Below, piece after piece: positions 44,801 through 57,968 of a DNA stretch of 64,000 nt (the stretch's first letter is position 1; each line of letters opens with the position of its first letter). The position numbers and the translations under genes were made by a program. This DNA comes from Callipepla californica brunnescens (lineage: Eukaryota > Chordata > Aves > Galliformes > Odontophoridae), in assembly GCA_023055505.1 (NCBI GenBank), contig JALIRH010000112.1:403501-467500 (forward strand). The letters run 5' to 3'. The notes beneath the pieces were generated by a model. The model worked only from the letters and a program-made list of their open reading frames with translations. It ran no database searches and was not told the DNA's origin.

Positions 44801-47269
44801 CCCTAATCCTAACACTAACTCTAACTTTATTCCTTACCCTAACACTAATCCAATCCCGAACCCTAACCCTAATCCTAGCCCTAACTCTAACTTTATTCGT
44901 AACCCTACCCCTAATCCAAACAATAACCCTTACCCTAATCAAACCCTATCCCTATTCCTAACCCTTACCCTAACCGTATCACAATCCCTATCCTAACTCT
45001 TACCATAACCCAAACCCTAACCTAACCCTAACCCTAACCCTAACCCTATCCCTAACCCTTACCCTAACCCTAACCCTACCCTAACCTTAACTCTACCCTA
45101 ACCGTATCCCTACCCTAACCCTAACCCTAATCCTAGCCCTTACTCTAACTTTATTCCTAACCCTACCCCTGATCCAAACACTAACCCTAACCTTAATGTA
45201 ACCCTAACCCTATTCCTAACCCTTACCCTAACTGTATCCCATTCCCTATCCTAACTCTTACCATAACCCTAACCCTGATGCTAATGCTAACCCTAACCCT
45301 GAATCTAACCCTTACCCTAACCCTATCCCTTACCCAGAAGCTAACACTTAGCGTTGTACAATACCTAACCGTACCCTAACCCTATCCCTAAACCTAAAAG
45401 GAACCCAAACTCTAACCCTAAATCTGTCCCTGAGCCTAACCTTCAACCTTACCCTAACCTTAACCCTAACCCTGTTCCATTCTCTAAACATATCTGTAAG
45501 CATTACCTTCATCCTAACTCGAACTCTACCCTAACCCTATCCCTTTGACCCCAACACAAAACCCAGATTGAGCCTGACCCTAACCTAGGTAGCATCAAGT
45601 GTATGTAGGGTGAATTTGAGTTTTAGGGTCAAAGTTAAATTGTTAGTTTTAGGGTTAGGGTGAAGGATTGCTTTAGTTCTAGTATTAGGGTGTTTGGGGT
45701 TAGGGTTAGGGTAAGGATTTTGGAGTGGATTAGGTTTAGGGTCAGGTTTGGGGGAGTTTTGGGGTTAGGGTTAGATTTAGGATTAGGGTTAGCAAAAAAG
45801 GTGTTTTAGTTTTAGTTTAGGTTAGTGCTAGGATTAGGTTGAGTGTTCTTGTGAAGTTTAGGTTTAGGGTTAGGTTTAGGTTTAGATTGAGGTTTAGGGT
45901 AAGGAGTAGGGTTAATTTGACTTTTAGGGTCAGAGTAGAGTTAAGTCGTGTTAGGGTTAAGGTTAAGAACAGGATTCAGATTCCAATTAGGTTTTGGGTT
46001 CCTACTAGGGATAGGCCTCAAATTAGTGTTAAGGTTAGGGTTAGGGTTAGGTATAGGGAAAGGGTTAGTGTTAAGGCCAGGGCAAGTGTATGGTTTAGGG
46101 TAAAGATTGGATTTAGGGTTAGGTTTAGATGTAGGTTTGGTTTGATCGTTAGGGTGTGAGAAGGCACCGGCCTTGGATTTCATTTGGAGATTGGGTAAGG
46201 TTTAGGAATAGGAATAACATTGGTGTTTAAAAGATGATTAGTGTTAGTATTAGGGATAGGGTTACGGTTAGAGTTTAGTTAGGGTTGTTAGTTTTAGAGT
46301 GAGGGATAGGGGTATGGTTTGGTCTAGTACTTGGGTTAGGGTTTGGGATAGTCATAGCATTAGTGTTAGGGTTAGGGTTCCGTTAGGGTTGTGGTAATCT
46401 GATGCTAGGTGTCGGGATTAGGGTTGTGCTTAAATGTGGGTTTGGTTTGAGGGTCAGAGTTAGGGTTAGGGTAGAGTTAGAATTAGGGTAAGAGTTAGGA
46501 TTAGGTTTAGGATTAGGATAAAGATTAGGTTAGGATTAGTGTTGGCTTTAGGGTTGTGTCTGGGAGAAGGGTTAGTGTTAGGGATAGACTTAGGGTAAGA
46601 GTAAGTGTTAGGGATAGGCATAGGTTTTGGGAAAGTTTCAGAGTTTGGACTGGATTTATGATTAGGGTTAGGGACAAAGATTTTTTGAGATTTGTGATTA
46701 GATTTAGGGAGAAAAGTAGGCTGACTTGTGGTCTTAGCAGTAGGTTTAGGTTTAGGTTTAGGTTTAGGATTCCATTTGTATTTATTGATCGAGGTTGGGT
46801 TAGTTGGAGTGTAAAGGTCAGAGTAGGGTTAGGCCTTGGGATAGGGTTAAGGTTTGGAATAGGATTAGGATTCAAATGATGTTACGGGTTGGTGTTAGGG
46901 TTAGGGAAAGGTTAGGATCAGGGTTGAGGTCAGGGTTAGGTATAGGAAAAGGGTTAGTGTTAGGGCTAGGGCAATTGGAAGGGTTAGGCTTAGGCTTAGA
47001 TATTAGGGTTAGGTTTAGGCGGAGGTTTGGTTCGAGTGTCAGGGTGAGAGAAGGGGTAGGCCTGGGGTTTGGTTTTGGGTTACATCATACAAATCATCCC
47101 ATACATTAGCTGGGGTGGGAGGTGCAAGGAACAGCCAGCAAAGTGCTGAGTTCATTCCAATCAGAGGACCTGAAGATCGGGTAGCTACTATCAAACCGTT
47201 TGTGTTGCCAATTCCGATGATATTTATGGGGCCCTGATGTTATGGTTCAGTGGGGAGTCACTATCAAGT
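41877..47269 (+). repeat. Macrosatellite unit 4 (intermediate variant)
   Basis: CCCTAA-strand arm 41877-45587, TTAGGG-strand arm 45588-47080, ERV remnant 47081-47269. It keeps the 18-base segment (near 42635) and the GGTGGGAGGTGC remnant variant like units 1-3. It shares TTTCTCTCACCC (near 43420), TTTGTGATTAG (near 46692) and GGTCTTAGCAG (near 46731) with units 5-7. It is therefore a mosaic or an evolutionary intermediate. Confidence 0.93.
47081..47269 (+). mobile_element. Retroviral protease remnant, unit 4
   Basis: Matches units 1-3, retaining GGTGGGAGGTGC. Confidence 0.8.
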
Positions 47270-50200
47270 CCAAACCCAATCCAAACCCCAAACCTACTCC
47301 TATTCCTAAACCTTATCTTAACCCTAAACCAAACCCAAACCCAAGGCCCTCCCCTTCTCTCAGCCTAACACTCAAACTAACCTAAACCCGAAACTAACCC
47401 TACATTTATCCTAATCTTATCCATATTCTAAGGCCTAACCCTACTCTGACCAGAAAGCTCATGTTGTCTAAAATCTACCCCTTACCTAAAACCTAAATCG
47501 ACAAAAAAACCTAACCCGAAACCTCAACCTAACTCTTCTCCTAACTAGAACACCAGCACTTCACCTTACCCTAACTGGAAACCTAGGACTAAATCCTTAC
47601 CTTGTCCAGAACCCTATTCCTAACCCAAACCAGAATTCTAACCTCTACCCTAACCAAAACCCTTCCCCTAAACCTAAACCTAATGCTACCCTCAACCAAA
47701 CCCTAGCCCTAAATCCTACCCTAAAACCAACACCACGTTTAAGCTCAAACCTCAAGCCTCAAAGAAAGCATCAGATTACCGCAGATCTCACCTAACACTA
47801 ACCCCAATCCAATCCCTACTACTAACCCCAAACCCAATCCAAACACCAAAACTATTCCTATTCCTAAACCTAACACTAAGCCAGAACCAAACCCAAGGCC
47901 TACCCCTTCTCTCAGCCTGACACTCAAACTAACCTAGACCTGAACGCAACGCTAAATCAAATACTAAAACTCACCCTTAGCCAAGGCCCTTTTAGGACCC
48001 TTCCCTGGTCCTAAAACTAAAGAGAACCCTTCATCTACATCCCTAACCCTTACCCTAAACCTAAATCTACACCAAAACCTAACCCTAACCCTAACATGTC
48101 TTCTAACTGTAAAACTAACGCTTCACCTAACCCGAACTGAAACCCCAGGACTAAACCTTACCTAACACCTAGCTATATTCCTAACCCTATCCTGAAACCT
48201 AACGTTAACCCTAACCCTAAAAACAACTTGGAACCAAACCCTAACCCTAACCTAACCCTTATCAGAACCCTAAATCTAATCCTAACCGTTACCTCAATTG
48301 AACTCCAATTCTTCCTGAAATCTAAATGGGACCTTAAAACCAACCCCAGATGGAAGCCCAACCCTAAACCTAACACAAAGCATTAGATTACCACAGCCAT
48401 CACCTAACTCTAACCCCAGCCTTAACGCTAATACTATCCCAAACACTATTCCAATTCCTAAACCCAACACAAACCCAAAAACACAAAGCCTACAATTCTC
48501 ACAGCCTAACACTGAAAGGAAACCTAAATCTTACCCTAACTCTAAAACTAATCCAAAGCATGACCACAATTTAAACTCTAAATCTACCTTCAAACTAAAG
48601 CTGACCCTAACACCAACCTCAAGTAAAAGCCCAACCCTAAGCCTAACACAAAGCATTAGATTACCACAACGCTCACCTAACTTCTAACCCCCACCCTAAC
48701 ACTAATACTAAAGCAATCAGATTCCAAATACTAACCCAATTCCTATTCTGAAACCCAAAACTATTCCAAAAACAAACCCAAGGCCTAACCTTTCTCTCAC
48801 CCTAACAATCAAAGAAAACCTATTCCTAAACCTAATCCTAAATCTAGTCCTAACCCTAACCCTCACCCTTAATCTAACCCCAACCCCCACCCAGAAGCTA
48901 ACACTTAGCATTGTACAATACCTAAACGTACCCCTAATCCTTATCACTAAACCTAAAAGGAACCTGAAACATAGTGCTAAATCCGAACCCTAACCCTGAA
49001 GACTAACGCTAACAATGAACCAATTCCTATACCTTTTCCTTCCTCCAAATTGATTCCTAGCACTAACCCTAACCCTACATTAACCCTATCCTAACCCTAA
49101 CCCTAACCCTAGCCCTAAACTACATTAACCCTAACCCTAACCCTAACCCTAGCCCTAACCTAACTCTAACCCTAACCCTAACCCTAAACCTAATGCTAAC
49201 CCTTACCCTACCCTAACCCTAACCTACCCTAACACTAACCCTAACCCTAACCCTAAACCTAAACCTAAACCTAACCCTAACCCTAACCCTAATTCCTAAC
49301 CCTTACCTTAACTGTATCACAATCCCTATCCTAATTCTTACCCTAACCCTAACCCTTACCTAACCCTAACCCTAACCCTAACCCTAACCCTAACCCTAAC
49401 TCTAACCTTAACCCTAACCCTAACCCTAACCTAACCCTAACCCTAATCCTAACCCTAACTCTAATTCCTAACCCTTACCTTAACTGTATCACAATCCCTA
49501 TCCTAATTCTTACCCTAACCCTAACCCTTACCTAACCCTAACCCTAACCCTAACCCTAACTCTCACCTTAACCCTAACCCTAACCCTAACCTAACCCTAA
49601 CCCTAACCCTAACCCTAACCCTAACCCTAACCCTAACCCTAACCCTAACCCTAACCCTAACCTCAACCCTAACCCTAACTCTAACCTTAACCCTAAACCT
49701 AACAATAAATTTAACCCTAACCCTAACACTAAACCTAACCCTAATTTTACCCTAACCCTAAGCATACCCTAACCCTAACCCTAACCCTAACCCTAACCCT
49801 AACCCCAACCCTAACCTAACCCTAACCCTAACCCTAACCCTAACCCTACCCTAACCCTAACCCTAACCCTAACCCTAACCCTAACCCTAACCCTAACAAT
49901 AAATTTAACCTTAACCCTAACCCTAACCCTACCCTAACCCTAACCCTAACCCTAACCCTAACCCTAAACCTAACCCTAACCCTACCCTAACCCTAACCCT
50001 ATCCCTAACCCTAACCCTAACCCTACCCTAACCCTATCCCTAACCCTAACCCTAACCCTAACCCTTACTCTAACCCTAGCCTAACCCTAACCCTAACCCT
50101 AACCCTAACCCTACCCCTAACCCTACTTTACCCTAACCCTAATCCTAACACTAACTCTAACTTTATTCCTTACCCTAACACTAATCCAATCCCGAACCCT

Positions 50201-52605
50201 AACCCTAATCCTAGCCCTAACTCTAATTTTATTCGTAACCCTACCCCTAATCCAAACAATAACCCTTACCCTAATCAAACCCTATCCCTATTCCTAACCC
50301 TTACCCTAACCGTATCACAATCCCTATCCTAACTCTTACCATAACCCAAACCCTAACCTAACCCTAACCCTAACCCTAACCCTATACCTAACCCTTACCC
50401 TAACCCTAACCCTACCCTAACCTTAACTCTACCCTAACCGTATCCCTACCCTAACCCTAACCCTAATCCTAGCCCTTACTCTAACTTTATTCCTAACCCT
50501 ACCCCTGATCCAAACACTAACCCTAACCTTAATGTAACCCTAACCCTATTCCTAACCCTTACCCTAACTGTATCCCATTCCCTATCCTAACTCTTACCAT
50601 AACCCTAACCCTGATGCTAATGCTAACCCTAACCCTGAATCTAACCCTTACCCTAACCCTATCCCTTACCCAGAAGCTAACACTTAGCGTTGTACAATAC
50701 CTAACCGTACCCTAACCCTATCCCTAAACCTAAAAGGAACCCAAACTCTAACCCTAAATCTGTCCCTGAGCCTAACCTTCAACCTTACCCTAACCTTAAC
50801 CCTAACCCTGTTCCATTCTCTAAACATATCTGTAAGCATTACCTTCATCCTAACTCGAACTCTACCCTAACCCTATCCCTTTGACCCCAACACAAAACCC
50901 AGATTGAGCCTGACCCTAACCTAGGTAGCATCAAGTGTATGTAGGGTGAATTTGAGTTTTAGGGTCAAAGTTAAATTGTTAGTTTTAGGGTTAGGGTGAA
51001 GGATTGCTTTAGTTCTAGTATTAGGGTGTTTGGGGTTAGGGTTAGGGTAAGGATTTTGGAGTGGATTAGGTTTAGGGTCAGGTTTGGGGGAGTTTTGGGG
51101 TTAGGGTTAGATTTAGGATTAGGGTTAGCAAAAAAGGTGTTTTAGTTTTAGTTTAGGTTAGTGCTAGGATTAGGTTGAGTGTTCTTGTGAAGTTTAGGTT
51201 TAGGGTTAGGTTTAGGTTTAGATTGAGGTTTAGGGTAAGGAGTAGGGTTCATTTGACTTTTAGGGTCAGAGTAGAGTTAAGTCGTGTTAGGGTTAAGGTT
51301 AAGAACAGGATTCAGATTCCAATTAGGTTTTGGGTTCCTACTAGGGATAGGCCTCAAATTAGTGTTAAGGTTAGGGTTAGGGTTAGGTATAGGGAAAGGG
51401 TTAGTGTTAAGGCCAGGGCAAGTGTATGGTTTAGGGTAAAGATTGGATTTAGGGTTAGGTTTAGATGTAGGTTTGGTTTGATCGTTAGGGTGTGAGAAGG
51501 CACCGGCCTTGGATTTCATTTGGAGATTGGGTAAGGTTTAGGAATAGGAATAACATTGGTGTTTAAAAGATGATTAGTGTTAGTATTAGGGATAGGGTTA
51601 CGGTTAGAGTTTAGTTAGGGTTGTTAGTTTTAGAGTGAGGGATAGGGGTATGGTTTGGTCTAGTACTTGGGTTAGGGTTTGGGATAGTCATAGCATTAGT
51701 GTTAGGGTTAGGGTTCCGTTAGGGTTGTGGTAATCTGATGCTAGGTGTCGGGATTAGGGTTGTGCTTAAATGTGGGTTTGGTTTGAGGGTCAGAGTTAGG
51801 GTTAGGGTAGAGTTAGAATTAGGGTAAGAGTTAGGATTAGGTTTAGGATTAGGATAAAGATTAGGTTAGGATTAGTGTTGGCTTTAGGGTTGTGTCTGGG
51901 AGAAGGGTTAGTGTTAGGGATAGACTTAGGGTAAGAGTAAGTGTTAGGGATAGGCATAGGTTTTGGGAAAGTTTCAGAGTTTGGACTGGATTTATGATTA
52001 GGGTTAGGGACAAAGATTTTTTGAGATTTGTGATTAGATTTAGGGAGAAAAGTAGGCTGACTTGTGGTCTTAGCAGTAGGTTTAGGTTTAGGTTTAGGTT
52101 TAGGATTCCATTTGTATTTATTGATCGAGGTTGGGTTAGTTGGAGTGTAAAGGTCAGAGTAGGGTTAGGCCTTGGGATAGGGTTAAGGTTTGGAATAGGA
52201 TTAGGATTCAAATGATGTTACGGGTTGGTGTTAGGGTTAGGGAAAGGTTAGGATCAGGGTTGAGGTCAGGGTTAGGTATAGGAAAAGGGTTAGTGTTAGG
52301 GCTAGGGCAATTGGAAGGGTTAGGCTTAGGCTTAGATATTAGGGTTAGGTTTAGGCGGAGGTTTGGTTCGAGTGTCAGGGTGAGAGAAGGGGTAGGCCTG
52401 GGGTTTGGTTTTGGGTTACATCATACAAATCATCCCATACATTAGCTGGGGTGGGTGGTGCAAGGAACAGCCAGCAAAGTGCTGAGTTCATTCCAATCAG
52501 AGGACCTGAAGATCGGGTAGCTACTATCAAACCGTTTGTGTTGCCAATTCCGATGATATTTATGGGGCCCTGATGTTATGGTTCAGTGGGGAGTCACTAT
52601 CAAGT
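47270..52605 (+). repeat. Macrosatellite unit 5
   Basis: CCCTAA-strand arm 47270-50923, TTAGGG-strand arm 50924-52416, ERV remnant 52417-52605. Shortest unit (5336 bases). It has the 18-base deletion near 48028, GGTTCATTTGAC near 51247 (shared only with unit 6) and GGTGGGTGGTGC in the remnant. Confidence 0.93.
52417..52605 (+). mobile_element. Retroviral protease remnant, unit 5
   Basis: Same as units 1-4 except for an A-to-T change giving GGTGGGTGGTGC, shared with units 6 and 7. Confidence 0.8.
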
Positions 52606-55600
52606 CCAAACCCAATCCAAACCCCAAACCTACTCCTATTCCTAAACCTTATCTTAACCCTAAACCAAACCCAAACCCAAGGCCCTCCCCTTCTCTCAGC
52701 CTAACACTCAAACTAACCTAAACCCGAAACTAACCCTACATTTATCCTAATCTTATCCATATTCTAAGGCCTAACCCTACTCTGACCAGAAAGCTCATGT
52801 TGTCTAAAATCTACCCCTTACCTAAAACCTAAATCGACAAAAAAACCTAACCCGAAACCTCAACCTAACTCTTCTCCTAACTAGAACACCAGCACTTCAC
52901 CTTACCCTAACTGGAAACCTAGGACTAAATCCTTACCTTGTCCAGAACCCTATTCCTAACCCAAACCAGAATTCTAACCTCTACCCTAACCAAAACCCTT
53001 CCCCTAAACCTAAACCTAATGCTACCCTCAACCAAACCCTAGCCCTAAATCCTACCCTAAAACCAACACCACGTTTAAGCTCAAACCTCAAGCCTCAAAG
53101 AAAGCATCAGATTACCGCAGATCTCACCTAACACTAACCCCAATCCAATCCCTACTACTAACCCCAAACCCAATCCAAACACCAAAACTATTCCTATTCC
53201 TAAACCTAACACTAAGCCAGAACCAAACCCAAGGCCTACCCCTTCTCTCAGCCTGACACTCAAACTAACCTAGACCTGAACGCAACGCTAAATCAAATAC
53301 TAAAACTCACCCTTAGCCAAGGCCCTTTTAGGACCCTTCCCTGGTCCTAAAACTAAAGAGAACCCTTCATCTACATCCCTAACCCTTACCCTAAACCTAA
53401 ATCTACACCAAAACCTAACCCTAACCCTAACATGTCTTCTAACTGTAAAACTAACGCTTCACCTAACCCGAACTGAAACCCCAGGACTAAACCTTACCTA
53501 ACACCTAGCTATATTCCTAACCCTATCCTGAAACCTAACGTTAACCCTAACCCTAAAAACAACTTGGAACCAAACCCTAACCCTAACCTAACCCTTATCA
53601 GAACCCTAAATCTAATCCTAACCGTTACCTCAATTGAACTCCAATTCTTCCTGAAATCTAAATGGGACCTTAAAACCAACCCCAGATGGAAGCCCAACCC
53701 TAAACCTAACACAAAGCATTAGATTACCACAGCCATCACCTAACTCTAACCCCAGCCTTAACGCTAATACTATCCCAAACACTATTCCAATTCCTAAACC
53801 CAACACAAACCCAAAAACACAAAGCCTACAATTCTCACAGCCTAACACTGAAAGGAAACCTAAATCTTACCCTAACTCTAAAACTAATCCAAAGCATGAC
53901 CACAATTTAAACTCGAAATCTACCTTCAAACTAAAGCTGACCCTAACACCAACCTCAAGTAAAAGCCCAACCCTAAGCCTAACACAAAGCATTAGATTAC
54001 CACAACGCTCACCTAACTTCTAACCCCCACCCTAACACTAATACTAAAGCAATCAGATTCCAAATACTAACCCAATTCCTATTCTGAAACCCAAAACTAT
54101 TCCAAAAACAAACCCAAGGCCTAACCTTTCTCTCACCCTAACAATCAAAGAAAACCTATTCCTAAACCTAATCCTAAATCTAGTCCTAACCCTAACCCTC
54201 ACCCTTAATCTAACCCCAACCCCCACCCAGAAGCTAACACTTAGCATTGTACAATACCTAAACGTACCCCTAATCCTTATCACTAAACCTAAAAGGAACC
54301 TGAAACATAGTGCTAAATCCGAACCCTAACCCTGAAGACTAACGCTAACAATGAACCAATTCCTATACCTTTTCCTTCCTCCAAATTGATTCCTAGCACT
54401 AACCCTAACCCTACATTAACCCTATCCTAACCCTAACCCTAACCCTAGCCCTAAACTACATTAACCCTAACCCTAACCCTAACCCTAGCCCTAACCTAAC
54501 TCTAACCCTAACCCTAACCCTAAACCTAATGCTAACCCTTACCCTACCCTAACCCTAACCCTACCATACCCTAACCCTAACCTACCCTAACACTAACCCT
54601 AACCCTAACCCTAAACCTAAACCTAAACCTAACCCTAACCCTAACCCTAATTCCTAACCCTTACCTTAACTGTATCACAATCCCTATCCTAATTCTTACC
54701 CTAACCCTAACCCTTACCTAACCCTAACCCTAACCCTAAACCTAACCCTAACCCTAACTCTAACCTTAACCCTAACCCTAACCCTAACCTAACCCTAACC
54801 CTAATCCTAACCCTAACTCTAATTCCTAACCCTTACCTTAACTGTATCACAATCCCTATCCTAATTCTTACCCTAACCCTAACCCTTACCTAACCCTAAC
54901 CCTAACCCTAACCCTAACTCTCACCTTAACCCTAACCCTAACCCTAACCTAACCCTAACCCTAACCCTAACCCTAACCCTAACCCTAACCTCAACCCTAA
55001 CCCTAACTCTAACCTTAACCCTAAACCTAACAATAAATTTAACCCTAACCCTAACACTAAACCTAACCCTAATTTTACCCTAACCCTAAGCATACCCTAA
55101 CCCTAACCCTAACCCTAACCCTAACCCTAACCCCAACCCTAACCTAACCCTAACCCTAACCCTAACCCTAACCCTACCCTAACCCTAACCCTAACCCTAA
55201 CCCTAACCCTAACCCTAACCCTAACCCTAACAATAAATTTAACCCTAACCCTAACCCTAACCCTACCCTAACCCTAACCCTAACCCTAACCCTAACCCTA
55301 AACCTAACCCTAACCCTACCCTAACCCTAACCCTATCCCTAACCCTAACCCTAACCCTACCCTAACCCTATCCCTAACCCTAACCCTAACCCTAACCCTT
55401 ACTCTAACCCTAGCCTAACCCAAACCCTAACCCTTACCCTACCCTAACCCTAACCCTAACCCTAACCCTAACCCTACCCCTAACCCTACTTTACCCTAAC
55501 CCTAATCCTAACACTAACTCTAACTTTATTCCTTACCCTAACACTAATCCAATCCCGAACCCTAACCCTAATCCTAGCCCTAACTCTAATTTTATTCGTA

Positions 55601-57968
55601 ACCCTACCCCTAATCCAAACAATAACCCTTACCCTAATCAAACCCTATCCCTATTCCTAACCCTTACCCTAACCGTATCACAATCCCTATCCTAACTCTT
55701 ACCATAACCCAAACCCTAACCTAACCCTAACCCTAACCCTAACCCTATCCCTAACCCTTACCCTAACCCTAACCCTACCCTAACCTTAACTCTACCCTAA
55801 CCGTATCCCTACCCTAACCCTAACCCTAATCCTAGCCCTTACTCTAACTTTATTCCTAACCCTACCCCTGATCCAAACACTAACCCTAACCTTAATGTAA
55901 CCCTAACCCTATTCCTAACCCTTACCCTAACTGTATCCCATTCCCTATCCTAACTCTTACCATAACCCTAACCCTGATGCTAATGCTAACCCTAACCCTG
56001 AATCTAACCCTTACCCTAACCCTATCCCTTACCCAGAAGCTAACACTTAGCGTTGTACAATACCTAACCGTACCCTAACCCTATCCCTAAACCTAAAAGG
56101 AACCCAAACTCTAACCCTAAATCTGTCCCTGAGCCTAACCTTCAACCTTACCCTAACCTTAACCCTAACCCTGTTCCATTCTCTAAACATATCTGTAAGC
56201 ATTACCTTCATCCTAACTCGAACTCTACCCTAACCCTATCCCTTTGACCCCAACACAAAACCCAGATTGAGCCTGACCCTAACCTAGGTAGCATCAAGTG
56301 TATGTAGGGTGAATTTGAGTTTTAGGGTCAAAGTTAAATTGTTAGTTTTAGGGTTAGGGTGAAGGATTGCTTTAGTTCTAGTATTAGGGTGTTTGGGGTT
56401 AGGGTTAGGGTAAGGATTTTGGAGTGGATTAGGTTTAGGGTCAGGTTTGGGGGAGTTTTGGGGTTAGGGTTAGATTTAGGATTAGGGTTAGCAAAAAAGG
56501 TGTTTTAGTTTTAGTTTAGGTTAGTGCTAGGATTAGGTTGAGTGTTCTTGTGAAGTTTAGGTTTAGGGTTAGGTTTAGGTTTAGATTGAGGTTTAGGGTA
56601 AGGAGTAGGGTTCATTTGACTTTTAGGGTCAGAGTAGAGTTAAGTCGTGTTAGGGTTAAAGTTAAGAACAGGATTCAGATTCCAATTAGGTTTTGGGTTC
56701 CTACTAGGGATAGGCCTCAAATTAGTGTTAAGGTTAGGGTTAGGGTTAGGTATAGGGAAAGGGTTAGTGTTAAGGCCAGGGCAAGTGTATGGTTTAGGGT
56801 AAAGATTGGATTTAGGGTTAGGTTTAGATGTAGGTTTGGTTTGATCGTTAGGGTGTGAGAAGGCACCGGCCTTGGATTTCATTTGGAGATTGGGTAAGGT
56901 TTAGGAATAGGAATAACATTGGTGTTTAAAAGATGATTAGTGTTAGTATTAGGGATAGGGTTACGGTTAGAGTTTAGTTAGGGTTGTTAGTTTTAGAGTG
57001 AGGGATAGGGGTATGGTTTGGTCTAGTACTTGGGTTAGGGTTTGGGATAGTCATAGCATTAGTGTTAGGGTTAGGGTTCCGTTAGGGTTGTGGTAATCTG
57101 ATGCTAGGTGTCGGGATTAGGGTTGTGCTTAAATGTGGGTTTGGTTTGAGGGTCAGAGTTAGGGTTAGGGTAGAGTTAGAATTAGGGTAAGAGTTAGGAT
57201 TAGGTTTAGGATTAGGATAAAGATTAGGTTAGGATTAGTGTTGGCTTTAGGGTTGTGTCTGGGAGAAGGGTTAGTGTTAGGGATAGACTTAGGGTAAGAG
57301 TAAGTGTTAGGGATAGGCATAGGTTTTGGGAAAGTTTCAGAGTTTGGACTGGATTTATGATTAGGGTTAGGGACAAAGATTTTTTGAGATTTGTGATTAG
57401 ATTTAGGGAGAAAAGTAGGCTGACTTGTGGTCTTAGCAGTAGGTTTAGGTTTAGGTTTAGGTTTAGGATTCCATTTGTATTTATTGATCGAGGTTGGGTT
57501 AGTTGGAGTGTAAAGGTCAGAGTAGGGTTAGGCCTTGGGATAGGGTTAAGGTTTGGAATAGGATTAGGATTCAAATGATGTTACGGGTTGGTGTTAGGGT
57601 TAGGGAAAGGTTAGGATCAGGGTTGAGGTCAGGGTTAGGTATAGGAAAAGGGTTAGTGTTAGGGCTAGGGCAATTGGAAGGGTTAGGCTTAGGCTTAGAT
57701 ATTAGGGTTAGGTTTAGGCGGAGGTTTGGTTCGAGTGTCAGGGTGAGAGAAGGGGTAGGCCTGGGGTTTGGTTTTGGGTTACATCATACAAATCATCCCA
57801 TACATTAGCTGGGGTGGGTGGTGCAAGGAACAGCCAGCAAAGTGCTGAGTTCATTCCAATCAGAGGACCTGAAGATCGGGTAGCTACTATCAAACCGTTT
57901 GTGTTGCCAATTCCGATGATATTTATGGGGCCCTGATGTTATGGTTCAGTGGGGAGTCACTATCAAGT
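52606..57968 (+). repeat. Macrosatellite unit 6
   Basis: CCCTAA-strand arm 52606-56286, TTAGGG-strand arm 56287-57779, ERV remnant 57780-57968. It has the right-hand group's 18-base deletion and GGTTCATTTGAC near 56610, shared only with unit 5. It carries private substitutions such as AACTCGAAATC near 53911. Confidence 0.93.
57780..57968 (+). mobile_element. Retroviral protease remnant, unit 6
   Basis: Same variant as unit 5 (GGTGGGTGGTGC), with the same boundaries. Confidence 0.8.
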